DNA of 64,000 nucleotides from Bizionia sp. M204 (GCF_023205095.1 NZ_CP046242.1:3275001-3339000); one strand, 5' to 3'. Positions 37,071 to 46,847 are shown, numbered from the stretch's first letter. Numbers and translations: made by a program. The notes: a model not told the origin generated them from the sequence alone.

Positions 37071-37982
37071 ATGCGTTTCATATTAGGTGTTTTTTGGGTT
37101 TTAATTAATTTTCAAACTCTCAATGCCCAAATTCTGTATGGAACCATTTCAGACAGCCTTTCAAAAAAAACACTTGCGTATGCTAATTTGAGTGTTTTAA
37201 ATTCAAAATACGGGACATCTACAGATAGTTTGGGGAATTTTGTACTCCATTTAAAAAAACACCCCAATGATACCTTATTTATTTCTATGCTGGGTTATCA
37301 GTCTAAAACGATTGCCTTACATCCTTTTTTAAAGGATAGAAATCAATTGGATATATTATTATCTGTTGCAAATATGGATTTGGATAATGTGCTCCTAGTC
37401 TATAAGAAAAAGAAGTATTCGGCAACAAAAACTTTAGGTGTTAAACGCAAGAAAGTCAAATATAAATCCTCCGTTCCCATAGGTTATGAACGCAGTATTT
37501 TTATTAAAAATGATACTGGAAAAACAGGGAAAGTAACCTCGGTTAGCTTTAAGCTTAAGAAAACACAATCTGATATTTATGATGTTTATCCTGTTTATTT
37601 TCGAATTAAATTTTACGAAATAAATAAATCCACCAAAGGTCCTGGCGCCGCAATTTCCTTTAATGATTATGTTGTAAAACCTCTTAATAAAAATCAAACC
37701 ATTACGCTAGAATTTGAGAATACATTCATTCCTTTTTTAGAATCAGGTATTTTTGTGAGTATTGAAACCATAAATCCCAATCCGGAAAAACCATTGGGAA
37801 GTATGTATATTACAACACCTAATTTGCTTATGACTTATGATGATGAACCATTAACCTATTCCAGTTTTCGTGGACAATCGTGGACACATTTAAAGCGCAA
37901 AATGAGGTGGAAGGCCTTTGGGAAAACACGTTATTATTATGCAAATCCATTGGTTGAAGTTACCGTACAATTGGAGAAATAA
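37071..37982 (+). CDS. Secreted protein with carboxypeptidase-regulatory-like domain
   Basis: The 303 residues begin with a signal peptide (1-19, ending in LNA before QILYG). Residues about 20-105 form the Ig-like CarboxypepD_reg domain common in Bacteroidota envelope proteins (GTISDSLSKKTLAYANLSV, TSTDSLGNFVLHL, FISMLGYQSKTI). The remainder (about 130-300) is an all-beta domain I cannot name, with RSIFIKNDTGKTGKVTSVSF and YITTPNLLMTYDD. It starts directly at the stop of the preceding small gene and may only be a passenger of that unit. Confidence 0.78.
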   Translation: MRFILGVFWVLINFQTLNAQILYGTISDSLSKKTLAYANLSVLNSKYGTSTDSLGNFVLHLKKHPNDTLFISMLGYQSKTIALHPFLKDRNQLDILLSVANMDLDNVLLVYKKKKYSATKTLGVKRKKVKYKSSVPIGYERSIFIKNDTGKTGKVTSVSFKLKKTQSDIYDVYPVYFRIKFYEINKSTKGPGAAISFNDYVVKPLNKNQTITLEFENTFIPFLESGIFVSIETINPNPEKPLGSMYITTPNLLMTYDDEPLTYSSFRGQSWTHLKRKMRWKAFGKTRYYYANPLVEVTVQLEK

Positions 37983-38049
37983 TAGCCTAGATATCATTTA
38001 TTTATAAAAAATTTAACAGCACTTCAAAAGTCTCCGATTAAAATATATT

Positions 38050-38057
38050 TACTTTTG
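38050..38057 (+). promoter_or_regulatory. Candidate -7 box of the export operon
   Basis: TACTTTTG matches TAnnTTTG, 66 bases before the ATPase gene. The 140-base gap before it holds no other clear signal. Confidence 0.45.
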
Positions 38058-38122
38058 TTGTAACATTTTTGTGTTTTATAAGTCTTACTTGTAGAATATA
38101 ATTTAACCAACCAACGTAAATT

Positions 38123-38824
38123 ATGCTAACTATAAGCAAATTGCACAAATCCTATCCTATAGGTGACTCCAGTTTACATGTATTAAAAGGTATTGATCTT
38201 TCTGTTAAAGAAGGTGAAATGGTTGCCATTATGGGATCATCGGGTTCTGGTAAATCTACCTTATTAAATATTATTGGTATGTTGGATGAAGCGGACGAAG
38301 GTGAGTATATTCTTGATGGTGTTCCCATTAAAAATTTAACCGAAAAAAAAGCAGCAATTTATAGAAACAAGTTTTTAGGATTTATCTTTCAATCCTTTAA
38401 CCTAATCAATTATAAAAATGCGATTGAAAACGTAGCACTTCCCTTGTATTATCAAGGCATGAAGCGTGCTGAACGTCAAGAATTGGGTATGTTTCATTTG
38501 GAAAAGGTTGGTCTTGCCAATTGGGCACACCACTTGCCAAATGAATTGTCTGGTGGACAGAAACAGCGTGTTGCTATTGCACGAGCGTTGGCTGCAAACC
38601 CAAAATTACTTCTTGCCGATGAGCCTACAGGTGCTCTAGACACCAAAACATCTTATGAAATTATGGCCTTTATTCAGCAGTTAAATGATGAAGGAAAAAC
38701 CATATTAATGGTAACGCATGAAGAAGATATTGCCAATATGTGTAAGCGTATTGTCCGTTTAAAAGATGGTGTTATTATGGAAGATGTTTTTGTAGAACAA
38801 GTTAGAGCCGAACAATATGTTTGA
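38123..38824 (+). CDS. ABC transporter ATP-binding protein, MacB/LolD type
   Basis: This is a 233-residue ATPase driving the adjacent permeases. Motifs in order: Walker [11 protein letters not shown]-loop FQSFNLI, signature LSGGQKQR, Walker [12 protein letters not shown], and H-loop VTHEEDIA. The length and the [19 protein letters not shown] stretch fit the MacB/LolD/FtsE group, which works by mechanotransmission rather than by moving substrate through the membrane helices. It overlaps the next permease gene by 8 bases. Substrate unknown. Confidence 0.95.
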   Translation: MLTISKLHKSYPIGDSSLHVLKGIDLSVKEGEMVAIMGSSGSGKSTLLNIIGMLDEADEGEYILDGVPIKNLTEKKAAIYRNKFLGFIFQSFNLINYKNAIENVALPLYYQGMKRAERQELGMFHLEKVGLANWAHHLPNELSGGQKQRVAIARALAANPKLLLADEPTGALDTKTSYEIMAFIQQLNDEGKTILMVTHEEDIANMCKRIVRLKDGVIMEDVFVEQVRAEQYV

Positions 38825-40046
38825 TTTAGATCTTTGGCGTGAGATATTTCAAAGTATCAATAAAAACCGAACGCGAAGTTTGCTTTCAGGATTTACGGTA
38901 GCCTTTGCTATTTTACTATTTGCTGTTCTTTTTGGATTAGCTAACGGACTTCAAAATACTTTTTCAGACGCCTTTAATGACGATGCCAATAATTCCATTA
39001 TGATTTATTCGGGTATGACTACCAAAGCCAATAAAGGACTTCAGGCAGGTAGACGTATTCAGTTTAAAAATGAAGACTATTCCTATGTTAAAGACGAGTT
39101 TAAAGATGAAGTTCAATTTATAACCTCTAGAATCTATAGAAATGTAACGGCTACTTTTAGAAACGAAAAAAGTAGTTATTCTGTTCGCGCGGTTCACCCG
39201 GATCATCAATATTTAGAAATGACCATAATGGATCAAGGACGATACATTAATGAGTTGGATGTTCAAAACCACACTAAAGTGGCTGTTATAGGTCGTTTGG
39301 TTGAAGAAGATTTATTTTTAAGAACAACCGCTTTAGGAAAATATATTAATCTAGATGGTATTCCGTATAAAGTAGTTGGTGTTTTCTCGGATGATGGCGG
39401 CGATAATGAGGAACGCTTAATTTATATGCCCATTTCCACCGCACAACGGTTATATGGTAATACAGATTATGTAGATCAAATTAACTTGACCTATAATCCT
39501 GAAATGAATTACGACCAAGCCATTGCGTTTGGTAGAACACTTACTAATAAAATGAAAAACCGCTTTGATGTTGCGGAAACCGATCAGCGTGCAATTCGTA
39601 TTCAAAACATGGCGGAAGGTACCAAAGCTGTGGGGCAAATGACAACCGCCTTAGGATTTATCATTTTCGTAATTGGTTTTGGAACCTTAATAGCAGGTGT
39701 CGTTGGTATTAGTAATATAATGATTTTTATTGTAAAAGAACGTACCAAGGAAATTGGCATTCGTAAAGCATTAGGCGCTACACCACGATCTATTGTATCT
39801 ATTATTTTAATAGAATCTATTTTAATTACTGCCATTGCAGGTTATGTTGGCTTGTTATTAGGTGTCGGTGTTTTAGAACTTGCTGCTCCAACGTTGGAAA
39901 CATATTTTATTAAGGATCCAAGTGTACAACCGTCACTTATTATTGCGGCAACCATTACACTTATTTTAGCAGGTGCAATTGCAGGTTATTTACCAGCTAA
40001 AAAAGCATCACAAATTAAACCCATTGTAGCATTAAGAGACGACTAA
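38817..40046 (+). CDS. MacB-type ABC permease, first of two
   Basis: This is a 409-residue permease with the FtsX/MacB layout: one N-terminal helix (about 20-42), a periplasmic domain (about 45-270, MacB_PCD type), then three helices (about 280-305, 330-355, 372-392). The conserved ERTKEIGIRKALGATPRSI follows helix two and contacts the ATPase. It is the upstream member of a permease pair that probably forms a heterodimer; the second starts one base after its stop. Confidence 0.93.
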   Translation: MFDLDLWREIFQSINKNRTRSLLSGFTVAFAILLFAVLFGLANGLQNTFSDAFNDDANNSIMIYSGMTTKANKGLQAGRRIQFKNEDYSYVKDEFKDEVQFITSRIYRNVTATFRNEKSSYSVRAVHPDHQYLEMTIMDQGRYINELDVQNHTKVAVIGRLVEEDLFLRTTALGKYINLDGIPYKVVGVFSDDGGDNEERLIYMPISTAQRLYGNTDYVDQINLTYNPEMNYDQAIAFGRTLTNKMKNRFDVAETDQRAIRIQNMAEGTKAVGQMTTALGFIIFVIGFGTLIAGVVGISNIMIFIVKERTKEIGIRKALGATPRSIVSIILIESILITAIAGYVGLLLGVGVLELAAPTLETYFIKDPSVQPSLIIAATITLILAGAIAGYLPAKKASQIKPIVALRDD

Positions 40047-40047
40047 T

Positions 40048-41292
40048 ATGTTTAAATTTTTAACAGATAGAGATACTTGGCAAGAGGTTTTTGATAGTCT
40101 TAGTAAAAACAAACTACGATCTATCTTAACCATGGTAGGTGTTTGGTGGGGAATTCTCCTACTTATTGGTCTTCTTGGTTCTGCCAGAGGATTAGAGAAT
40201 GCATTTAATCGTTTGTTTGGCGATTTTGCTACGAACAGTGTATTCGTTTGGGCACAAAGCACTAGCAAACCTTTTCAAGGCTTTCAAGAAGGAAGACAAG
40301 TAAAGTTGACATTAACGGATGCTAAAAAAGTAGAAGAGAATGTAGAAGGTATTGAATTTGTAGTACCAAGAAGCCAAAGCCAAGCCATGGTGGTTCGGAA
40401 TTTCCTTTCGGGAACCTTTGGTATAAATGGGGATTATCCTTTATTAGATAAAGTGCAGAAGAAAAAGTTAATTCACGGTCGCTTTATCAATCAAAACGAT
40501 ATAGATGCGAATAGAAAAGTTGTAGTCATTTCAGAAGATGTTTATAAACAACTATTTGAAAAGGATGTACAGGCAATTGGCGAGTTGATTCAAATTAACA
40601 GTATGAACTTTATGGTGATTGGTGTATTTGAAGTTGGTAATATGAATATGGGGCCATCAACGGATATGCATATTCCGTTTACCACCTTTCAGCAAATTTA
40701 TAACCGTGGTGAAAACATCAGTTGGATGATGATTACTGGGAAACCGGAATACAACATCAAACAAATTGAAGAAGACGCAAAGCTCATTTTAAGAAATTTA
40801 AATAACGTGCATCCGGAAGATAAACGTGCCTTTGGAAGTTTTAATTTAGGTAAAGAGTTTGCAAAAATGACGGGTTTTCTTTCTGGTATGCAATTTTTGA
40901 CATGGTTCGTAGGTATTGCAACCCTTATTGCAGGTGTTTTTGCCATTGGTAATATTCTATTAATTACCGTCAAAGAACGCACCAAAGAAATTGGTGTCCG
41001 CCGTGCACTAGGAGCCACGCCTTACGAAATAAAACGACAGATTTTAGTAGAAGCCGTTTTCATCACTTTACTGGCGGGATTCTTTGGGATTATTAGTGGT
41101 GGATGGATTCTGATAGCATTAGATGCCGCATTTGGGCAAGGTCCAGACGCAACCATGGTAAATGCATCTGTTTCCATTTCAGTTGTATTTATAGCCTTGC
41201 TCATTTTAGTTGTTTTAGGCACTTTAATCGGATTAATTCCAGCATTTAAAGCCACTAGTATTAAACCTATAGAAGCATTACGCGAAGAATAA
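40048..41292 (+). CDS. MacB-type ABC permease, second of two
   Basis: This is a 414-residue paralog of the preceding permease with the same layout: one helix near 25-45, a periplasmic domain, and three C-terminal helices. The coupling motif is ERTKEIGVRRALGATPYEI. Differences in the periplasmic part (GTFGINGDYPLLDKV) suggest that the two subunits are not interchangeable. Sixty bases separate it from the adaptor gene. Confidence 0.93.
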   Translation: MFKFLTDRDTWQEVFDSLSKNKLRSILTMVGVWWGILLLIGLLGSARGLENAFNRLFGDFATNSVFVWAQSTSKPFQGFQEGRQVKLTLTDAKKVEENVEGIEFVVPRSQSQAMVVRNFLSGTFGINGDYPLLDKVQKKKLIHGRFINQNDIDANRKVVVISEDVYKQLFEKDVQAIGELIQINSMNFMVIGVFEVGNMNMGPSTDMHIPFTTFQQIYNRGENISWMMITGKPEYNIKQIEEDAKLILRNLNNVHPEDKRAFGSFNLGKEFAKMTGFLSGMQFLTWFVGIATLIAGVFAIGNILLITVKERTKEIGVRRALGATPYEIKRQILVEAVFITLLAGFFGIISGGWILIALDAAFGQGPDATMVNASVSISVVFIALLILVVLGTLIGLIPAFKATSIKPIEALREE

Positions 41293-41352
41293 ATAAGTAA
41301 AATTTAGATATTATAAAACCAACCGATCAATTAAAATAATAAACACAATCAA

Positions 41353-42465
41353 ATGAATAAAGCAGTAAAAATCATCATTGGCATCGTAGTCCTAGTACTA
41401 TTTGTTTGGGTAATTAAATACTTTAAAGACTCCAATTCTAAAGCTATTGAAGAATTTAAAACAGAAACACCGTTTTTCACCTCTATAAAAACAAAAGTGG
41501 TTGCCACAGGGAAATTAAACCCAGAAGAAGAAATTGAATTGAAACCGCAAATAGCTGGAATTATTGATAAAATTTTGGTTGAAGAAGGTGACGTTGTTAA
41601 GAAAGGCGATTTAATAGCTAGAATTCGCGTGGTACCAAACGAACAAAGTTTAGTAAGTGCAAGAAGTCGCATTAATAGCGCACAATTATCTTTTGATAAT
41701 TCCAAAACCTTATACGACAGAAATAAAGCCCTTTTTGAAAAAGGTGTTATTTCAAAACAAGATTTTGAAAACAGTGAGTTGTCCTTAAACCAAGCAAATG
41801 AATCTTTACGTCAGGCTCAAAATGACTTTCAAATTATCAAACAAGGTTCCTTATCGGGAGGTGGTTCTGCCAACACCAATATTGTAGCACAAATTCCTGG
41901 AACTGTTTTAGAAATTCCGGTACGTGAGGGAGATCAAGTAATTGAATCTAATAGCTTTAATGCAGGAACAACCATTGCTACCATTGCAGATATGAGTAAA
42001 ATGATTTTCGAAGGAAAAGTTGATGAATCTGAAGTAGGAAAACTAGAAGAAGGGAAAGATATTATTGTGGTTCTTGGCGCTATTAATCAACAAGAATTTC
42101 CATCTAAATTAACGTTTGTAGCGCCAAAAGGAATTGAAGAAAATGGTGCAGTTCAATTTACTATTAAAGCAGACGTAGAAGTTAATCCGTCTGTAAAAAT
42201 TAGGGCTGGTTACAGCGCTAATGCAGAAATTGAAATGGAAAGTAAAGATAGCGTAATGGTTGTAAAGGAAGCCTTATTACAATTTAATCGTTTTACGGAA
42301 AAGCCATTTGTAGAAGTTCAAAAAGAAGATGGTACCTATGAAGAGAAATATGTTGAGTTAGGTATTTCAGATGGAATAAATGTTGAAATTACTGAAGGTG
42401 TTTCAGAAACTGATAAAATAAAAGTTTGGAATAAAGCAAAAGAAGATAACAATGATGAAGATTAA
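41353..42465 (+). CDS. Periplasmic adaptor (HlyD/MacA family)
   Basis: This is the membrane fusion protein linking the inner membrane transporter to TolC. The 370 residues have an N-terminal anchor (about 5-24), a split lipoyl-like domain (LKPQIAGIIDKILVEEGDVV and IVAQIPGTVLEIPVREGDQV), an alpha-hairpin between them (about 95-165, with EKGVISKQDFENSELSLNQA), and beta-barrel and membrane-proximal domains. The C-terminus is acidic. It overlaps the TolC gene by 14 bases, so the two are coupled. Confidence 0.94.
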   Translation: MNKAVKIIIGIVVLVLFVWVIKYFKDSNSKAIEEFKTETPFFTSIKTKVVATGKLNPEEEIELKPQIAGIIDKILVEEGDVVKKGDLIARIRVVPNEQSLVSARSRINSAQLSFDNSKTLYDRNKALFEKGVISKQDFENSELSLNQANESLRQAQNDFQIIKQGSLSGGGSANTNIVAQIPGTVLEIPVREGDQVIESNSFNAGTTIATIADMSKMIFEGKVDESEVGKLEEGKDIIVVLGAINQQEFPSKLTFVAPKGIEENGAVQFTIKADVEVNPSVKIRAGYSANAEIEMESKDSVMVVKEALLQFNRFTEKPFVEVQKEDGTYEEKYVELGISDGINVEITEGVSETDKIKVWNKAKEDNNDED

Positions 42466-43786
42466 TAAAGTACTAACCCTTTCGTTTTTAACGGTTGTTT
42501 TTTCTGTTAGTTCATATGCTCAAGAAAAAGTATGGACGCTGGAAGAATGTGTAAACTACGCCTTGGAAAACAATATTGCAATTCAAAAAGGCGCTAATAC
42601 CTTACTTATTAATGAGGAGGATATTACTGCAACCAAAGGAAGTTTATTACCGTCACTTAGTGCGAATGCCAATCAGAGTTTAGGATTGGGTAATCAGGAA
42701 CTTTTTCCTGGGCAGTTTGTAGACAGGACGAGTCATTCCACCAATTTAGGTCTACGAGTAAATCAAACTATTTTTAACGGTTTTAGAAACACAAACTTGC
42801 ACAAACAAGCATTGTTGAATTTAGATAGAAATCAATTGGAATTAAACCGAATTAAAGATGATATTTCGTTAAATGTCGTTAACTCCTATTTAAATGTGCT
42901 CTTTAACAAAGAAAATTTGGAAACGGCGCAAGCGCAAATTGAATTTTCAAGTAAGCAATTAAAGCAAGTTCAAGCATTAGTAGACGCGGGTGTTCAACCA
43001 CAAGCTAATATTTACGATGTAGAAGCTACATTAAGTAGTGATGAGCAAAATTTAACGGTTGCAGAAAATAATTACACGCTTTCCATTTTAAGTTTGTCTC
43101 AACTTTTACAAGTGCCTTTTGAAGGTTTTAAAGTGGAAATTATTGAAGTAGATAGCCCTTCCGCAGCTTTGATGTACACAGATATTCAACCTATTTTAGA
43201 TTATGCTTATAATAATCGGTATGAAATAAAAGTAGCGGAAAAGAATATTGAATTAGCCGAATTGGATACGGAAATTTCTAAAAGTGGTTTTATGCCAAAT
43301 GTGGGATTTAGCTATGGTTTTGGTTCTAATGTGTTTTATTCTAATTTAACCGATCAAGAAGCTAGTTTTGGAAATCAATTAAATGATAATAAAGCCCATA
43401 GTTTTGTGTTAAGTGTGGGTATTCCTATCTTCTCCCAATTCCAAAATAAGACAGCTGTTGCTAAATCTAAAATTAGAATAGAAAATAGTAAATTAGATTT
43501 TGACCAAGCTAAACTAGATTTAGAAGCTAATATCCAACGCGCATTTACGGATGCCAACGCAGCATTAAAAGCTTATGAGGCGGCTCAAAAATCCGTAAGA
43601 GCTCAAAAATTAGCATTTCAAAATTCGCAAGAGCGTTATAATTTAGGAACTATGAATACATTTGATTTAGAACAATCACGTATTCAACTTATCAATGCGC
43701 AATCGCGATTAATTAATGCAAAATATGATTTTGTATTTAAAACGAAAGTTCTTGATTACTATTTAGGAAAACCTATAACACAATAA
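42452..43786 (+). CDS. TolC-family outer membrane efflux protein
   Basis: This is the outer membrane channel of the tripartite exporter. The 444 residues begin with a signal peptide (about 1-23, SSYA before QEKVW), then WTLEECVNYALENNIAIQKG, the typical TolC N-terminal stretch, and two repeats of long helices with barrel strands. ATG codons at 42452 and 42455 are equivalent starts. It closes the five-gene export operon. tsaB begins four bases later but is functionally unrelated. Confidence 0.95.
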   Translation: MMKINKVLTLSFLTVVFSVSSYAQEKVWTLEECVNYALENNIAIQKGANTLLINEEDITATKGSLLPSLSANANQSLGLGNQELFPGQFVDRTSHSTNLGLRVNQTIFNGFRNTNLHKQALLNLDRNQLELNRIKDDISLNVVNSYLNVLFNKENLETAQAQIEFSSKQLKQVQALVDAGVQPQANIYDVEATLSSDEQNLTVAENNYTLSILSLSQLLQVPFEGFKVEIIEVDSPSAALMYTDIQPILDYAYNNRYEIKVAEKNIELAELDTEISKSGFMPNVGFSYGFGSNVFYSNLTDQEASFGNQLNDNKAHSFVLSVGIPIFSQFQNKTAVAKSKIRIENSKLDFDQAKLDLEANIQRAFTDANAALKAYEAAQKSVRAQKLAFQNSQERYNLGTMNTFDLEQSRIQLINAQSRLINAKYDFVFKTKVLDYYLGKPITQ

Positions 43787-43790
43787 AACG

Positions 43791-44468
43791 GTGGCAATAA
43801 TATTAAGTATAGAAACAGCAACAACAAATTGTTCGGTCTCTCTTTCAAAAGAAGGAGAGACTTTTGCTTTAAAAGAAGATTATAATAATGGCTTTTCGCA
43901 TGCGGAACGTTTACATGTTTTTATTAATGACATTCTAAAAGAAAACCATATAGATAAATCGGAAATTGATGCCGTAGCCATTAGTAAAGGTCCTGGGTCT
44001 TATACCGGTTTACGCATTGGTGTTTCGGCAGCAAAAGGCTTGTGTTTTGCTTTAAATATTCCGCTGATTAGTGTTTCAACTTTGGAAGCTATGGCGCATC
44101 AAGTTAATATAACCAAGGGCATTATCATTCCCATGTTAGATGCCAGACGTATGGAAGTTTACGCCGCTATTTACAATGCAAACTATCAACCTATTCGTGG
44201 AATTGAAGCAGAAGTTTTAGATGAAACATCATATGCTGAATTTCTGGATAAAAGTCAGGTTCATTTTATAGGTAATGGTGTTGAAAAAACAAAAGCACTC
44301 ATTACACATAAAAATGCTGTTTTTATAGAGCACAAGTTACCATCAGCTAATGAAATGGGTGTTTTGGCTTTTAATAAGTACAAAAAAAGCGACACCGAAG
44401 ATGTCGCTTATTTTGAGCCGTATTATTTAAAAGATTTTGTAGCTATTAAACCAAAATCTAAAAGATAG
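43791..44468 (+). CDS. tsaB: tRNA threonylcarbamoyladenosine synthesis protein TsaB
   Basis: TsaB partners TsaD and TsaE in making the t6A modification of tRNAs that read ANN codons. The 225 residues show the ASKHA-fold start ILSIETATTNCSVSL, then AISKGPGSYTGLRIGVSAAK, and MLDARRMEVYAA. The start is GTG at 43791, four bases after the TolC stop. It converges with mscS; only three bases lie between the two stop codons, and no terminator hairpin is visible there. Confidence 0.95.
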   Translation: MAIILSIETATTNCSVSLSKEGETFALKEDYNNGFSHAERLHVFINDILKENHIDKSEIDAVAISKGPGSYTGLRIGVSAAKGLCFALNIPLISVSTLEAMAHQVNITKGIIIPMLDARRMEVYAAIYNANYQPIRGIEAEVLDETSYAEFLDKSQVHFIGNGVEKTKALITHKNAVFIEHKLPSANEMGVLAFNKYKKSDTEDVAYFEPYYLKDFVAIKPKSKR

Positions 44469-44471
44469 GTA

Positions 44472-45290
44472 TTAGCCTTCTTTGTGTATTTCCACTTGGT
44501 GTGGGTAAGGAATATCAATTCCAGCCGCATCAAGTGCTTCTTTTGTTTGTTCCATAACATCAAACTTAACGGTCCAATAATCTTCTTTCTTAACCCATGC
44601 ACGTGTAAAGAAATTAATAGAGCTATCCGCTAATTCAGATACATTTACAGCCGTAGCCGGATCTTTCAATACCAATGGATGCGAATTAATTACACCAAAA
44701 AGTATTTCTTTGGTTTTCTTAATGTCAGAATCATAACCAACACCAAACGTAAAATCTACACGTCGTGTATCTTCTGTACTATAATTAATAATATTGCCAT
44801 TTGATAATGCGCCATTTGGAATTATGACTTCTTTATTATCTGTTGTATTTAGTTTAGTCGTAAAAATTTCAATTTCTTTAACGGTTCCACTTTCACCTTG
44901 GGCTTCAATAAAATCACCAATTTTAATAGGTCTGAATACCATTAAAAGTACACCGCCCGCAAAATTCCCTAAAGAACCTTGAAGTGCTAAACCAATGGCT
45001 AAACCCGCAGCAGCTATAATAGCGGCAAATTGCGCTGTAGGAACACCTAAAGTGCCTAATATGGTAATTACTAATAATATTTTTAAAATAGCATTGATTA
45101 AATCTACAAGAAATTTCTTGAGGCTTACTTCATAATGACCTTTATCCATCATTTTTTTGAAACCTTTAAGAATCTTTTTAATAAGCCAAGAACCAACAAT
45201 CCATATAACAATGGCTCCAATAACTTTTAAACCGTAAGTGGTTACAAATGCAATGCCTTGTTCTATCCAGTAATCTAAATTTTTATCCAT
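44472..45290 (-). CDS. Small-conductance mechanosensitive channel (MscS family)
   Basis: MscS channels open under membrane tension and release solutes on osmotic downshock. The 272 residues have three membrane helices; the third carries the Gly/Ala-packed pore pattern GLAIGLALQGSLGNFAGG. The beta domain follows with FRPIKIGDFIEAQGESGTV and the typical VIIPNGALSNG. Length is close to the E. coli protein. It is transcribed alone, with a matching -7 box upstream. Confidence 0.95.
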   Translation of the reverse strand: MDKNLDYWIEQGIAFVTTYGLKVIGAIVIWIVGSWLIKKILKGFKKMMDKGHYEVSLKKFLVDLINAILKILLVITILGTLGVPTAQFAAIIAAAGLAIGLALQGSLGNFAGGVLLMVFRPIKIGDFIEAQGESGTVKEIEIFTTKLNTTDNKEVIIPNGALSNGNIINYSTEDTRRVDFTFGVGYDSDIKKTKEILFGVINSHPLVLKDPATAVNVSELADSSINFFTRAWVKKEDYWTVKFDVMEQTKEALDAAGIDIPYPHQVEIHKEG

Positions 45291-45318
45291 AATGTGTTTA
45301 GTGAGATTAATTAAGTGA

Positions 45319-45326
45319 CAAACTTA
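45319..45326 (-). promoter_or_regulatory. Candidate -7 box of the mscS gene
   Basis: On the minus strand TAAGTTTG matches TAnnTTTG, 28 bases before the ATG. No convincing -33 box is present. Confidence 0.45.
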
Positions 45327-45492
45327 AGTATTATCTCACAGTTCTAAAAATTATAGAAATTTAAAATAATGATTAACAGTTAGATAATAAGTGAGGTATG
45401 GTTTGGATTGATGTATGAAACCAAATAGCAAATTTATAGGTGAAAACTACCAATTCCAACGAATAGCATACAAGCTATTAAGAATGGGGCAT

Positions 45493-45518
45493 AAAAAAAC
45501 GCCCTAAAAAGGGCGTTT
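45493..45518 (-). terminator. Terminator of the dodecin gene
   Basis: AAACGCCC (45497-45504) and GGGCGTTT (45511-45518) pair around a six-base loop. On the minus strand the stem is followed by a run of T. Confidence 0.88.
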
Positions 45519-45531
45519 CAAATAGTTGTTA

Positions 45532-45732
45532 TTATTTAACCTCGAAGGTTATTTTTATATTCACTCGAAATTCGGTTACGTTATCGCCATTTACAATAGC
45601 ACTTTGTTCTTTTACATAAACCGAACGAATGTTTTTTACGGTTTTAGATGCTTCCTTAACGGCTTTTCGGGTTGCGTCTTCCCAGCTGGTTTCAGAATTT
45701 GATAATACTTCAATAACTTTTAAAATAGCCAT
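45532..45732 (-). CDS. Dodecin-family flavin-binding protein
   Basis: Dodecins are tiny proteins that form hollow dodecamers storing or buffering flavins. The 66 residues match the family length. The pattern KVIEVLSNSETSWEDATRKAV, then VRSVYVKEQSA in variant form, and RVNIKITFEV fits the beta-alpha-beta-beta fold; the tryptophan in SWEDA is the flavin-stacking residue. It has its own terminator, and no flavin genes are close. Confidence 0.9.
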   Translation of the reverse strand: MAILKVIEVLSNSETSWEDATRKAVKEASKTVKNIRSVYVKEQSAIVNGDNVTEFRVNIKITFEVK

Positions 45733-45789
45733 AATATTGTTTTTTTAAGTTTGGCTATTAAGTTACTAATTATATTTCGGAATATAAAA

Positions 45790-46692
45790 TTATCCGTTTA
45801 AGGCTTCAACTGTTTCCACACGACCTTTAAGCATTTCTTTTAGCATATTTTCAATACCATTTTTCAAGGTAAACGTAGACGATGGACAGCCACTACACGC
45901 ACCTTGTAGAATAACTTTTACCGTTTTCGTTTCTGGATTGTAGGATTCAAATTGAATATTTCCACCATCACTAGCAACGGCAGGTTTTATATATTCTTCT
46001 AAAATGTTTATTATTTCTTTGGACGTATCATCGCGTGATTCATAGGTTTCGTCCAGTTTTTCACTTGTAATATTTAGTACTTCTTGCGCATTAGCATTTA
46101 CGACTTCCTTACCATTTTCAATAAATGTTCGGATAAATTCGCGTAATTCCATGGTGATAGTTTCCCATTCTGCCATGTCATATTTAGTTACAGAAATGTA
46201 ATTGTCTTCCATAAAAACACTTTTCACAAACGGAAAATGGAATAGTTCTGTTGCTAATGGCGACACTTTAGCATCGTCTATGGATGTAAATTCATAAGTT
46301 GCAGTTACTAATTTTTTATTGGCTACAAACTTAATTACAGCAGGATTAGGTGTGCTTTCCGCATAAACCGTAATCGGTACTTTTTTTACCGTTGTGGTGT
46401 CGGTAATTACAACGCCACCCGAATTTAAGTATTCGGTAATTTGTTCTGCAACTTCCTCTTGAACATCAGGCCACTCGACAATATTAAAACGTTCAATAGC
46501 TATAAAATTACTTGATATATAAACCTTCTTCACAAAAGGTAAATAAAATAATTGCTGTGCTAAAGGTGAATTTTTAGCATCATCAATATTATTAAATTCA
46601 AAGCTTTGGTGCTTGGTTATAAACTGATTAAGTTCAAATTTTACAATTGTATTATTGGAAGTTTCTTGAATGGAAACTGTATATGGATTCAT
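45790..46692 (-). CDS. Nfu-type iron-sulfur cluster scaffold with doubled N-terminal domain
   Basis: Nfu proteins carry and deliver Fe-S clusters to target proteins. The 300 residues have two successive Nfu N-terminal domains (about 5-90 and 105-195), both with the pattern FxxIDDAKxSPLAxxLFxxPFVKxVxxxxNxIxVxxxxxxEW. The NifU-like domain follows (about 215-298) with the cluster cysteines 266 and 269 in GACSGCPSSTF. The doubled N-terminal part distinguishes it from the usual single-domain Nfu. It is monocistronic and has a candidate minus-strand promoter. Confidence 0.93.
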   Translation of the reverse strand: MNPYTVSIQETSNNTIVKFELNQFITKHQSFEFNNIDDAKNSPLAQQLFYLPFVKKVYISSNFIAIERFNIVEWPDVQEEVAEQITEYLNSGGVVITDTTTVKKVPITVYAESTPNPAVIKFVANKKLVTATYEFTSIDDAKVSPLATELFHFPFVKSVFMEDNYISVTKYDMAEWETITMELREFIRTFIENGKEVVNANAQEVLNITSEKLDETYESRDDTSKEIINILEEYIKPAVASDGGNIQFESYNPETKTVKVILQGACSGCPSSTFTLKNGIENMLKEMLKGRVETVEALNG

Positions 46693-46709
46693 GATAAATA
46701 TATTTTTTG

Positions 46710-46717
46710 CAAAAATA
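46710..46717 (-). promoter_or_regulatory. Candidate -7 box of the nfu gene
   Basis: On the minus strand TATTTTTG matches TAnnTTTG, 17 bases before the ATG. Confidence 0.5.
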
Positions 46718-46847
46718 CTAAAAGAAAACTATAGATATCCATATATTTGAGTTTTAATGCTCGGTAAAATAGAGTTTAAAACTTATCAATTTCATGAAAT
46801 TTGATAAGGTTTAACTTTTGTAATGGAGTGATAAAAAGTAATTTTTA

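Noticed and set aside
45291-45531. Possible small gene or RNA in the 241-base gap upstream of mscS
   Set aside because: No open frame of sensible composition and no conserved RNA structure could be seen; only the mscS -7 box and the dodecin terminator stand out.
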